Part shown: one piece after another, positions 54,601 through 62,213 of the stretch | Layout of the letters: each line of letters starts with the position of its first letter | How positions within the stretch are numbered: position 1 is the stretch's first letter | Source of the DNA: Polaromonas sp. | GTDB lineage: Bacteria > Pseudomonadota > Gammaproteobacteria > Burkholderiales > Burkholderiaceae_C | Assembly (NCBI RefSeq): GCF_012927485.1 | Contig: NZ_JABBPC010000013.1 | Location: forward strand, 124,001 to 188,000 | Reading direction: 5' to 3' | DNA: 64,000 nucleotides | Program-made: the position numbers and the translations under genes | Notes under the pieces: generated by a model | The model's database searches: none | Told to the model about the DNA's origin: nothing | What the model saw: the letters and a program-made list of their open reading frames with translations, nothing else

Positions 54601-55515
54601 ATGCGACCTCATCCTGCCCGTCTCCTCGTTTCCAAGGGTATCTTTCAAGTCTCTGCGCTCACACTGCTACTGGGCTTTGCGGGACTGATAGCGCCGGCGC
54701 TGCCTTTGTGGGCGGCCGAAAGCGGCCCGCCGCTGATGCTCGCCAAGGTTTACCATGCGGGCATTTCATTACCAGACTACTGGGTTAGCGAAAAGCTGGA
54801 TGGCGTTCGCGGTTACTGGGATGGCGAAAAACTCATGACGCGTGGTGGAGAGCGCATTGCCGCTCCGGCGTGGTTCACTGCGGGCTGGCCCAAGGTGTCC
54901 ATGGATGGCGAGCTTTGGGCTGGTCGCGGGCAGTTTGCCAAAGCGGTTTCAACCGTGCGCCAGCAAACGCCTTCCGACGAGGCCTGGCGCGCGATGCGTT
55001 TCATGGTGTTCGACCTGCCGGCGCAAGGCGGCCCCTTCACAGAACGAATTCCCGCATTAAACGGATTGGTGAGCCAAATCGACCAGCTATGGGTGCAGGC
55101 GGTGGCTCAATTCAAGGTGGCAAACCAGCAAGCCTTGCAGCGCTTGCTGGTCGCAACCGTGAAGCAGGGCGGCGAAGGTCTGATGCTGCACCGCGGAGCA
55201 TCCATTTACAAAGGCCAGCGTACGGACGATCTGCTAAAAGTCAAACTACATGAGGACACGGAAGCACGCGTGATTGCGCATATTCCCGGCAAAGGCAAAT
55301 ACTTTGGCGGACTTGGAGCGCTGCTGGTGGAAATGCCAGCGACTGACAGCAAACCGGCGCAGCGCTTCAAATTAGGAACTGGTTTCACGGATGCCCAGCG
55401 GCAAGACCCACCGCCGATAGGAACGCTGGTGACCTATCGGTTCAGAGGTTTCAACCACAGCGGCATTCCGCGCTTCGCCAGCTTCATGCGGGTACGCGAC
55501 GATCCGTCCTTATGA
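54601..55515 (+). CDS. ligE: ATP-dependent DNA ligase with signal peptide (LigE type)
   Basis: Minimal ATP-dependent ligase, 304 residues from ATG 54601. Motif I is SEKLDGVRGYW with nucleophile Lys at about 65; motif III-like FMVFDLPAQGG, motif IV GGEGLMLHRG and motif V LLKVKLHED follow, then a short OB domain (GTLVTYRFRGFNHSGIPRF). The first 38 residues form a typical signal peptide (TLLLGFAGLIAPALPLWA before AES), so the enzyme is probably periplasmic, as for the LigE family described in Neisseria and others. The upstream in-frame start at 54523 is unlikely. Extracellular DNA or uptake role is inference. Confidence 0.9.
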   Translation: MRPHPARLLVSKGIFQVSALTLLLGFAGLIAPALPLWAAESGPPLMLAKVYHAGISLPDYWVSEKLDGVRGYWDGEKLMTRGGERIAAPAWFTAGWPKVSMDGELWAGRGQFAKAVSTVRQQTPSDEAWRAMRFMVFDLPAQGGPFTERIPALNGLVSQIDQLWVQAVAQFKVANQQALQRLLVATVKQGGEGLMLHRGASIYKGQRTDDLLKVKLHEDTEARVIAHIPGKGKYFGGLGALLVEMPATDSKPAQRFKLGTGFTDAQRQDPPPIGTLVTYRFRGFNHSGIPRFASFMRVRDDPSL

Positions 55516-55538
55516 GAGCGGACAGCGACCGCTTCCTG

Positions 55539-57827
55539 CTATTTCTTGACGCAGTCAGCGTAGTAGCGGACTTTCCCCTTGGCGTCGACCGCCTCCACCA
55601 AACCGTGGATATCCGTCTCGAAACCGGGGCAATGCCCGTTGAACTCACGGGCAAACTTCAGGTAATCAACAATTTTCTTGTTGAAAACCTCGCCCGGAAT
55701 CAGCAGCGGAATGCCAGGCGGGTAAGGCGTCACGAGTCCGACGGTGATGCGGCCTTCCAGATGATCAATTTCCACGCGCTCAGTGGTGCGGTGGGCGATG
55801 TGGGCATAAGCATCGCTGGGCTTCATCGCCGGGGCCAAGTCGCTCAGGTAGACATCCGTCGTTAGCCGGGCGATGTCGTACTTGGCGTACATGGCATGAA
55901 TGTGTTGGCACAAATCTGCTAAACCCATGCGCTCGTACTTGGGATATTTTTTACAGAACTCGGGCAGAATTCGCCACATCGGCTGGTTTTTGTCGTAGTC
56001 GTCCTTGAACTGCTGCAGCGCCGTCAGCAGCGTGTTCCAGCGTCCTTTGGTAATGCCAATGGTGAACAGGATAAAAAAACTGTAAAGACCCGTTTTTTCG
56101 ACTATCACACCATGTTCCGCTAAAAACTTGGTCACGATGCTGGCTGGAATTCCTGTTTTGGCAAACTTGCCGTTGAGGTCCAGGCCGGGGGTGACAATGG
56201 TTGACTTGATGGGGTCCAGCATGTTGAAGCCGGTCGCCATTTGTCCAAAGCCATGCCAGTTGTTAGCACCGTTCTTCGCCGTCTTGGCACTGCGCGACTC
56301 ACCCTTGATGATCCAATCCTCGGCCAGGCCAATACCCTCTTCCACTAGTTTGTCCGGTCCCCAGACCTTGAACCACCAGTCTGCGCCATATTCTTCGTCA
56401 ATTTTGCGCATGGCCCGGCGGAAATCGAGGGCCTCAGCAATACTTTCCTCTACCAGCGCCGTGCCGCCTGGCGGTTCCATCATGGCGGCAGCAACGTCGC
56501 AACTGGCAATGATGCTGTACTGCGGCGACGTAGAGGTATGCATCAGGTAGGCTTCGTTAAAAAGCGGCCTGTCGAGCTTGGTGTTTTGTGAGTCCTGCAC
56601 CAGCACCTGGCTGGCTTGGCTGATACCGGCCAGCAGTTTATGAATCGACTGGGTGGCGTAAACCACGGCATCTTTCGGACGAGTTCTGTTTTTACCCATG
56701 GCATGGTAGCAGCCATAAAACGGGTGAAACGCCGCATGCGGCAGCCAGGCCTCGTCAAAGTGCAGGTTGTCCACGTAGCCGTCAAGCATGCCCTTGATGG
56801 TCTCGGTGTTGTAGAGCACGCCGTCGTAAGTCGACTGTGTCAGGGTCAGCACGCGCGGCTTGACCTTTTCGGGGTCGACACCCTTGAGCAGCGGGTTGGC
56901 CTTGATCTTGGCCTTAATGGCTTCTGGTTCGAATTCGCTTTGTGGAATGGGACCAATGATGCCGAAATGGTTTCGCGTCGGCTTCAAAAATACGGGTACA
57001 GCCCCCGTCATGATGATGGCGTGCAGGATGGACTTGTGGCAGTTGCGGTCCACCACCACGACGTCGCCGGGCGCCACGGTGTAGTGCCACACAATCTTGT
57101 TACTGGTCGAAGTCCCGTTGGTCACAAAGAAGCAGTGATCTGCATTAAAAATTCGTGCGGCATTGCGTTCCGACGCAGCCACTGGTCCGGTGTGATCCAG
57201 CAGCTGCCCAAGTTCTTCCACCGCGTTACAAACGTCAGCGCGCAGCATGTTTTCGCCAAAAAACTGGTGGAACATCTGCCCCACCGGGCTTTTCAGAAAC
57301 GCCACCCCGCCTGAATGACCCGGGCAATGCCATGAATAAGACCCATCTTCAGCGTAGTCAAGCAAGGCCTTGAAAAAGGGAGGCTGCACACCTTCCAGGT
57401 AGCTTTTGGCTTCACGAATGATATGGCGTGCCACGAACTCTGGCGTGTCTTCAAACATGTGAATAAAGCCGTGCAGTTCGCGCAAGATGTCGTTCGGGAT
57501 ATGGCGCGAGGTTTTTGTTTCGCCATACACATAAATCGGCACGTCGAGATTTTTGCGGCGGACCTCTTCGATAAAATTGCGTAAGTTCAAGACCGCTGGA
57601 TCAAGATCGGGCCCGGGCGTGAACTCCTCATCATCGATCGACAAGATAAATGCGCTCGCACGGCTCTGCTGTTGGGCAAATTGCGACAGATCCCCGTAGC
57701 TAGTGACCCCAAGCACCTCGAAGCCCTCGCTTTCAATGGCTTGCGCCAGCGCGCGAATACCCAGACCAGAGGTATTTTCAGAACGAAAATCTTCGTCGAT
57801 GATGACAATCGGAAAGCGGAATTTCAT
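55539..57827 (-). CDS. Arginine/lysine/ornithine decarboxylase (fold III, PLP)
   Basis: PLP decarboxylase of 762 residues, length matching the large inducible AdiA/LdcC-like type. N-terminal wing domain resembles a receiver (MKFRFPIVIIDEDFRSEN); PLP-binding lysine in ATQSIHKLLAGISQ (about 397); preceded by HFDEAWLPHAAFHPFYG. Substrate cannot be separated between arginine and lysine from sequence; Orn/Lys/Arg family (Pfam OKR_DC_1). Near arcDABC, but not co-oriented with it nor linked by transcription, since ligE intervenes. Probable role acid resistance or polyamine supply. Confidence 0.9.
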   Translation of the reverse strand: MKFRFPIVIIDEDFRSENTSGLGIRALAQAIESEGFEVLGVTSYGDLSQFAQQQSRASAFILSIDDEEFTPGPDLDPAVLNLRNFIEEVRRKNLDVPIYVYGETKTSRHIPNDILRELHGFIHMFEDTPEFVARHIIREAKSYLEGVQPPFFKALLDYAEDGSYSWHCPGHSGGVAFLKSPVGQMFHQFFGENMLRADVCNAVEELGQLLDHTGPVAASERNAARIFNADHCFFVTNGTSTSNKIVWHYTVAPGDVVVVDRNCHKSILHAIIMTGAVPVFLKPTRNHFGIIGPIPQSEFEPEAIKAKIKANPLLKGVDPEKVKPRVLTLTQSTYDGVLYNTETIKGMLDGYVDNLHFDEAWLPHAAFHPFYGCYHAMGKNRTRPKDAVVYATQSIHKLLAGISQASQVLVQDSQNTKLDRPLFNEAYLMHTSTSPQYSIIASCDVAAAMMEPPGGTALVEESIAEALDFRRAMRKIDEEYGADWWFKVWGPDKLVEEGIGLAEDWIIKGESRSAKTAKNGANNWHGFGQMATGFNMLDPIKSTIVTPGLDLNGKFAKTGIPASIVTKFLAEHGVIVEKTGLYSFFILFTIGITKGRWNTLLTALQQFKDDYDKNQPMWRILPEFCKKYPKYERMGLADLCQHIHAMYAKYDIARLTTDVYLSDLAPAMKPSDAYAHIAHRTTERVEIDHLEGRITVGLVTPYPPGIPLLIPGEVFNKKIVDYLKFAREFNGHCPGFETDIHGLVEAVDAKGKVRYYADCVKK

Positions 57828-57851
57828 GGCGTTTGCAGCAATTCATAAGCG

Positions 57852-57870
57852 CCCTGAACCTGTCGGAGGG
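57852..57870. repeat. Single REP-like arm (CCCTGAACCTGTCGGAGGG)
   Basis: Matches the right arm at 33581-33597 (CTGAACCTGTC core). It lies upstream of the decarboxylase gene, in the 191-bp gap to nfeD. No partner arm is seen here. Confidence 0.5.
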
Positions 57871-58018
57871 CATGGAGAAACGCTTGGTGGGCATAGACAG
57901 GTTGAGCCCGAACGATTTGATTCAAGACTGCGAAGTGTAAGGAAATATTGTGTCGATGCGCTTGCGCCGAGGTGTATTGGCCCCAAAATGTAGCGCATTG
58001 TCGACATAAGGAGTGAAT

Positions 58019-58444
58019 ATGGGTGAATCAACCATCTGGTGGCTGTTTGCGGGCGGCGCGATCGCCGCCGAACTACTGACAGGAACTTTCTTCCTATTAA
58101 TGATTGCACTGGGAATGGCGGCTGGGGCGCTCGCCGCAAACTCTGGCACCGACACAATAGTGCAACTGCTGGTGGCCGCAGTCGTTGGGGGCGGCGCGGT
58201 GGTTGCCTGCTACCTGATTAAGAGAAAACGCCCGTCAGACCTTCCCGCCCGTGCCGATCGCAGCGTCAATCTGGATGTCGGCGAGACCGTTCTCGTCGAG
58301 GAATGGAACGCCGACGGGACCGCCACCGTCAAATACCGTGGCGCCAACTGGACCGCCATACAACGGGGAGGCAACACACCTTCCGTGGGGCTTCATCGGG
58401 TTGCCGAACTGGTTGGCAGCCGGTTGCTGGTCGACAAACTTTAG
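58019..58444 (+). CDS. NfeD-family membrane protein
   Basis: Short NfeD (NfeD1b-like), 141 residues: two to three hydrophobic segments (WWLFAGGAIAAELLTGTFFLL, then GMAAGALAANSG and VGGGAVVACYLIK) and a C-terminal OB fold (VGETVLVEEWNADGTATVKYRGANWTA). AAGGAG five bases before ATG 58019 decides the start over GTG 58013. Encoded 24 bp before a stomatin-like gene; the NfeD-stomatin pair is a widely conserved membrane module whose molecular role is unsettled. Confidence 0.9.
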   Translation: MGESTIWWLFAGGAIAAELLTGTFFLLMIALGMAAGALAANSGTDTIVQLLVAAVVGGGAVVACYLIKRKRPSDLPARADRSVNLDVGETVLVEEWNADGTATVKYRGANWTAIQRGGNTPSVGLHRVAELVGSRLLVDKL

Positions 58445-58468
58445 TCAACAACACAAGAAAGTTTTTTC

Positions 58469-59380
58469 ATGGAAATCGCAATTTTAATTTTTGTCATTGC
58501 CGTCATCTTCATCACCCGCTCCATCAAAGTGGTGCCGCAACAAAATGCCTGGGTGATTGAGCGCTTGGGCAAATACCACGGCTCACTGGCACCGGGATTG
58601 AATTTCCTGATTCCTTTTATCGACCGGGTAGCCTACAAACACAGCCTCAAGGAAATTCCGCTCGACGTACCCAGTCAGGTTTGCATCACCCGTGACAACA
58701 CACAACTGCAAGTCGACGGCATTTTGTATTTCCAGGTAACCGATCCGATGCGCGCCAGCTACGGCTCATCCAATTACATCGTAGCCGTCACGCAGTTAGC
58801 TCAGACATCGCTGCGTTCGGTTATCGGCAAGCTTGAGCTGGACAAAACGTTTGAGGAACGCAACATCATCAATGCACAGGTGGTTGCAGCGATTGACGAA
58901 GCCGCATTGAACTGGGGCGTGAAAGTGCTGCGCTATGAAATCAAGGATTTGACACCGCCAAAAGAAATCCTGCACGCGATGCAGTCGCAAATTACCGCCG
59001 AGCGTGAAAAGCGTGCGCTGATTGCAGCATCCGAAGGTCGCCGCCAAGAGCAGATCAACATCGCCACTGGCGAACGCGAAGCTTTTATCGCCCGCTCCGA
59101 AGGTGCAAAGCTCGCTGCCATTAACAACGCGCAGGGCGAGGCAGCGGCGATTATGGCGGTTGCAGAGGCCAATGCAAAAGCCATTGAAATTGTTGCAACG
59201 GCGATTCGCCAGCCCGGCGGGGAGCAGGCCGTTCAACTCAAGGTCGCAGAGCGCGCCGTCGACGCTTACTCGCTGGTAGCCAAGGATGCCAAAACCACCC
59301 TTATCGTGCCGAGTAACATGACCGAAGTTTCGGCCTTGATCACGTCAGCCATGAAAATGATGCAGGCCAACAAAGCTTAA
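58469..59380 (+). CDS. qmcA: SPFH/stomatin-like membrane protein (QmcA type)
   Basis: Membrane scaffold protein, 303 residues. N-terminal TM (MEIAILIFVIAVIFITR), then the SPFH domain (VVPQQNAWVIERLGKYHGSL, VAYKHSLKEIPLDVPSQ) and a long Glu/Ala-rich coiled coil from about 175 (TAEREKRALIAASEGRRQE, repeated A-I/A-x-E-G) used for oligomerisation. It follows the NfeD gene. E. coli homologue QmcA/YbbK pairs with YbbJ, an NfeD protein. No terminator is evident before the tRNA promoter. Confidence 0.92.
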   Translation: MEIAILIFVIAVIFITRSIKVVPQQNAWVIERLGKYHGSLAPGLNFLIPFIDRVAYKHSLKEIPLDVPSQVCITRDNTQLQVDGILYFQVTDPMRASYGSSNYIVAVTQLAQTSLRSVIGKLELDKTFEERNIINAQVVAAIDEAALNWGVKVLRYEIKDLTPPKEILHAMQSQITAEREKRALIAASEGRRQEQINIATGEREAFIARSEGAKLAAINNAQGEAAAIMAVAEANAKAIEIVATAIRQPGGEQAVQLKVAERAVDAYSLVAKDAKTTLIVPSNMTEVSALITSAMKMMQANKA

Positions 59381-59512
59381 CAACGGACCAGTCAGACGAG
59401 ACGCAACGAGCGCGAATCACGATGGAGCAGCTGGAAAGGCACCGGTATCAGAGCACCGTTCACTAGCGGGCAAATTTCAGACTATCGTTTGCTCCGGGAA
59501 AGGCTGTAGCAC

Positions 59513-59521
59513 TGCTACAAT
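59513..59521 (+). promoter_or_regulatory. Extended -10 promoter for tRNA-Ser
   Basis: TGC-TACAAT (-10 hexamer TACAAT at 59516-59521 with a TGn extension) is 12 bases before the tRNA 5' end. No convincing -35 is visible, consistent with an extended -10 promoter. Confidence 0.6.
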
Positions 59522-59533
59522 TGCCAACTTCGC

Positions 59534-59623
59534 GGAAGGGTGGATGAGCGGTTTAAGTCACACGCCTGGAAAGCGTGCGTGGGGTTATACCCACCGCGGG
59601 TTCGAATCCCGCCTCTTCCGCCA
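59534..59623 (+). tRNA. tRNA-Ser (anticodon GGA)
   Basis: Ninety bases with encoded CCA. Acceptor stem GGAAGGG pairs with CTCTTCC (one G-U), discriminator G then CCA. Anticodon arm CACGC-CTGGAAA-GCGTG gives anticodon GGA, reading UCC/UCU. A long variable arm (about GTGGGGTTATACCCAC) marks class II serine tRNA; T arm GCGGG-TTCGAAT-CCCGC is perfect. The downstream border of the window's core region lies right after this gene. Confidence 0.97.
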
Positions 59624-59628
59624 ACGTA

Positions 59629-59682
59629 TAAAAACCTGATAAAAGTGAGTCAAATCAACGACTTACGATTATCAGGTTTTTT
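59629..59682. terminator. Bidirectional terminator after tRNA-Ser and after the leftward ORF
   Basis: AAAAACCTGATAA on the left and TTATCAGGTTTTTT on the right form a 13-bp stem with a long (about 26 base) loop. On the plus strand six T follow (tRNA side); on the minus strand the left arm supplies TTTTT after the stem. It sits between the tRNA end (59623) and the leftward stop at 59688. Confidence 0.7.
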
Positions 59683-59687
59683 GCTTT

Positions 59688-60116
59688 TCACACCTGTAAT
59701 TCACACCTCGTTGAGGCAGCACGGTGGATGGTCTTTGCTCTCCGTTCCGGAACGGACAGAGGCTTCCTCTGTCTGCCACCCTTGGATTTCACAGGGGGGT
59801 TTCCGGGGTTGTTTTCCGTAAGTGGTTGATTTGATTGGGGTTTGAAGTCTCCACCACGTGGTGGAGAGCTGCCCTCCCGGAACTTCTGCATGCTCTGTGC
59901 CTTAGCCTCACGTATGTCCTCTACCGTCTTCGTCCCGTTGGCTATCGAGATCAACTCATAGGCTCTCGATGAAGACAGGCTGTTGCTGTCTTCGCTGGGC
60001 GGTGCGGAAAAAACCAACCTTGCTGAAAAGCAATCACACGTCTGAGGGGTGGTTGCTGTGAGTTTCGCAATCGTTGCGATTGAATTTTGAAGCGTCTGCT
60101 GTTGCGTATTCGCCAC
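59688..60116 (-). CDS. Hypothetical basic protein, rich in inverted repeats at DNA level
   Basis: A 142-residue frame with GTG start (60116) and weak GAAG eight bases upstream. I do not recognise it. The sequence is Ser/Thr/Arg/Lys-rich, probably largely disordered (SSPPRGGDFKPQSNQPLTENN), with a basic C-terminal SKGGRQRKPLSVPERRAK region that could bind nucleic acid. It ends 6 bases before a bidirectional terminator. Coding is uncertain: the same DNA holds several perfect palindromes, so it may instead be a structured RNA or site-rich segment. Confidence 0.4.
   Translation of the reverse strand: MANTQQQTLQNSIATIAKLTATTPQTCDCFSARLVFSAPPSEDSNSLSSSRAYELISIANGTKTVEDIREAKAQSMQKFREGSSPPRGGDFKPQSNQPLTENNPGNPPVKSKGGRQRKPLSVPERRAKTIHRAASTRCELQV
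59741..60082. repeat. Dense cluster of palindromes and hairpins
   Basis: Seen by direct reading: 16-bp perfect palindrome 59741-59756; 8+8 hairpin (3-base loop) 59755-59773; 20-bp perfect palindrome TCTCCACCACGTGGTGGAGA at 59848-59867; 7+7 at 59944-59970; 8+8 (7-base loop) at 59971-59993; TTGCT-GAAA-AGCAA at 60021-60034; 6+6 (3-base loop) at 60068-60082. Confidence 0.8.
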
Positions 60117-60202
60117 TGTAAAACTTCAGCGTGATGCTCTCCGATAGGGGATCAAAAGGGATGTTTTTTAGGGCACTACATTCTTTCGGTATTCCAAGAC
60201 AA

Positions 60203-60220
60203 TTCTCCCCATTTGGAGAA
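60203..60220. promoter_or_regulatory. TTCTCC-N6-GGAGAA inverted repeat in the divergent gap
   Basis: Perfect 6+6 bp dyad in the 212 bases between the leftward ORF starting at 60116 and the rightward ATG at 60329. Candidate operator for divergent transcription; the surrounding DNA is AT-richer than the core genes. Confidence 0.35.
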
Positions 60221-60328
60221 CCTCCCCAATCGTCAACTGTACGGCGTAGTTGGTTATTGAATTATTTTCTAGACGTGCGTTTTTCTGTGGTCAATCATCG
60301 GGTTTTTCAACCATGCGAAAGACCCCCA

Positions 60329-60598
60329 ATGAAAATCTTTAGAACCCTGCAAACCCTGGCCTTGGATATTGGCGACTCCATCATGAAAGCAATTGGCTAT
60401 GAGTGCAGCTTTGGAAAGGGGGATAGTTTCCATCCCCAAGACCGGCCCATAGATCATGGCGTTCTTGGTCTTTCATGGAATGCATCTGATCCCGGAGAAT
60501 TCGCAGAATATGGCATTTGGTATCTTGGCTACTTTCTTCTATTGAGTCACATTCCTTCACAGGAAGCGTGGAGGAATCGGCAGCGACTGCGCGGCTGA
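60329..60598 (+). CDS. Hypothetical 89-residue protein
   Basis: Unrecognised. MKIFRTLQTLALDIGDSIMK begins a reasonably protein-like sequence with a hydrophobic stretch GIWYLGYFLLLSHI near residue 68. The frame is open back to 60131, but the N-terminal part looks less natural and has no ribosome site; nor is there a good one at 60329. The main support is a strong rho-independent terminator just 14 bases after the stop codon, on the correct strand. Confidence 0.35.
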   Translation: MKIFRTLQTLALDIGDSIMKAIGYECSFGKGDSFHPQDRPIDHGVLGLSWNASDPGEFAEYGIWYLGYFLLLSHIPSQEAWRNRQRLRG

Positions 60599-60612
60599 AG
60601 GAACATCGAAGG

Positions 60613-60635
60613 AGCCCCAGTGATGGGGCTTTTTT
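60613..60635 (+). terminator. Strong rho-independent terminator
   Basis: AGCCCCA-GTGA-TGGGGCT (60613-60630) forms a perfect 7-bp GC-rich stem with a tetraloop followed by TTTTT (60631-60635). It terminates rightward transcription, hence the ORF ending at 60598, and lies just beyond the last stop (60647) of the leftward operon. Confidence 0.9.
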
Positions 60636-60646
60636 AATTCCGGGGC

Positions 60647-61543
60647 TTACACCAAGCCAGCCCGGGCAGCGGCGGCTGGTGTCATCCAATGCCCGTTAAC
60701 TTGGCATTCATGCACGCCACTCCCGTTGGTTCTCACGGGAACCCCACCAGCCCTCAAAGCATTCAAGCTGGGAGGTGTCGAAGATAGCCAGTTATCAGCC
60801 AGTGCTTTATAGCCACCCACATCAGCGCTGCGCAACTGCTTATTGATGGCATCCTGAAGCTGTCCCTGATGATTCGCTTTCGCCCATGCCCAAAATTCAG
60901 GGGCATCAGCAGCACCAATGCCAGACCGTGACTGAATGGCGCTGTCTGCCTGCTGCTGGTACACAGCCTTAATGGCGGTCAATCGTTGCTGACTATCTGC
61001 CAGTTCCAAGCCTGAAGCCTGTGAAAACTTGCGGGTTAAGGAAGCATCATCAAGGCGACCCAGTGCAACCCCGATCCCTTGCGCCGTGATCATCTCAAGG
61101 GACTCTTGCGGCAGGGGCTCAAGGGCTGCATTCACTCCTTCCATCACAGCATCAGGAATATAGGAAATATCACCTTGGATATTTTGCGGGGCTTCCACGG
61201 GGCCTGATCCTGCGACATAGGTGCCATCAGCCCCCTTCGTAAGGCGACCTTCAGAGACCCAGAAGGATGCCTTGGCCTGCATTCCATCAAAGCTGATCAA
61301 AGTATCAGGGTTGATATCGGCTGCACTGATGGCCCTACCTGCGGTACTTCGTGCAGTGGCCTCCCAGCCTTCAGAAGATTCATGGCCTGAGTTGCCACGG
61401 GAGATCGTGTCTGAACTTTCGGTGATGATGTTGCCTGCACTGGTGACACGGTGAACAGGCATTTCCTCCCTGATCTGTGGGCCGTGGGTCTGGAATATTT
61501 CCTCTTCAGGAACATAGGCTGAATAACTCTGGAAATTGGACAT
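60647..61543 (-). CDS. Unrecognised 298-residue protein, last gene of a five-gene overlapping operon
   Basis: No family recognised. Sequence begins MSNFQSYSAYVPEEEIFQ; it is rich in Ala, Ser, Gln and Gly, mostly soluble-looking, with no signal peptide or TM. Central part (about 165-255) suggests alpha-helices (AVYQQQADSAIQSRSG, LQDAINKQLRSADVGG). The C-terminus VHECQVNGHWMTPAAAARAGL is a compact motif. Fifteen bases separate it from the upstream gene. Ribosome site weak. Phage or plasmid structural origin is one possibility, not shown. Confidence 0.7.
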   Translation of the reverse strand: MSNFQSYSAYVPEEEIFQTHGPQIREEMPVHRVTSAGNIITESSDTISRGNSGHESSEGWEATARSTAGRAISAADINPDTLISFDGMQAKASFWVSEGRLTKGADGTYVAGSGPVEAPQNIQGDISYIPDAVMEGVNAALEPLPQESLEMITAQGIGVALGRLDDASLTRKFSQASGLELADSQQRLTAIKAVYQQQADSAIQSRSGIGAADAPEFWAWAKANHQGQLQDAINKQLRSADVGGYKALADNWLSSTPPSLNALRAGGVPVRTNGSGVHECQVNGHWMTPAAAARAGLV

Positions 61544-61558
61544 GGTGATTTACTTTCT

Positions 61559-61822
61559 TTAAACGTTGGCTGTGGTCATCGGTGCATAGACCGTGGGCTC
61601 TGGCTTGGCTAGGACCATCGCAAGATAAGCCGGGGAGGTTCCCAGCGCACCAGCAATAGAAACTAGCGTGTGACGCGGGTCATTGAAGTAGTTATTCAAA
61701 ATTTGAGGACTGACAGTGGACCCGCAATATTTGGAAATATGGGCGAGCTTGGCGGGGGAGTAGTTCATGGAGATTCTTTCAAAGGATTGGTTGATAACAT
61801 GGGCTGAAAGGTCAGCCGACAT
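61559..61822 (-). CDS. Small protein, possible helix-turn-helix
   Basis: Eighty-seven residues from ATG 61822, or 68 from the internal ATG 61765 with GAAAG upstream. SPAKLAHISKYCGSTVSPQI and TLVSIAGALGTSPAYLAMVL have the spacing of a helix-turn-helix, so it may bind DNA, but no signature is exact. Its start overlaps the previous gene by 11 bases. Product unknown. Confidence 0.55.
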   Translation of the reverse strand: MSADLSAHVINQSFERISMNYSPAKLAHISKYCGSTVSPQILNNYFNDPRHTLVSIAGALGTSPAYLAMVLAKPEPTVYAPMTTANV

Positions 61823-62213
61823 TGGCGAGGTTTGGGGTTGCTACGTTGGGAAAGTGGCGCATCAAGGACTTTATTTCGAGCGTCATAAGGTAGCTCTGAA
61901 GGGCCTGCTTGGGGTCTGCGCTGGTGGGGCGGTCAATCACATCGTTCAGTAGGCGGTGGGCCTTGGCACGGAAAGGGTCTGCACGATTAGCGGCTGAGAT
62001 TGCCTTTTCTAAAGCACCTCGAGGCTTGCTGTTGTACTTGGTCCTGTCTCTGGTGCGGTTGCACTCTCGGCAGATAAGACCGGTTCCTACCCTATTCCGA
62101 CTGGTAAGTTCTACGTTGCAACCCCGATAATTGCAGTTCCTGTGAAATGCCGTGTACGTGCCTTGGTCATCACTCCTCTCGGTACTGCCCAGCTTTAACT
62201 CATTGGGTGTCAT
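61812..62213 (-). CDS. Unknown protein with a putative four-cysteine zinc ribbon
   Basis: 133 residues. Cys27-x4-Cys32 and Cys48-x2-Cys51 (HRNCNYRGC ... GLICRECNR) with a 15-residue spacer form a plausible zinc ribbon followed by a strongly basic stretch (RTRDRTKYNSKPRG), as in nucleic-acid-binding small proteins. C-terminal half is helical (DPKQALQSYLMTLEIKSLM). Its start overlaps the preceding gene stop by 4 bases and its own stop region overlaps the next gene start by 11. Confidence 0.6.
   Translation of the reverse strand: MTPNELKLGSTERSDDQGTYTAFHRNCNYRGCNVELTSRNRVGTGLICRECNRTRDRTKYNSKPRGALEKAISAANRADPFRAKAHRLLNDVIDRPTSADPKQALQSYLMTLEIKSLMRHFPNVATPNLANVG

Noticed and set aside
59888-59900. 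Terminator or att site at the 20-mer palindrome flank
   Set aside because: No T-run and no match to the tRNA 3' end.
59630-60640. Idea that the region is a tmRNA, RNase P, or known giant RNA (GOLLD/ROOL)
   Set aside because: I see no tmRNA ends, no tag peptide, no RNase P core. A novel RNA remains possible, but no known class can be supported by eye.
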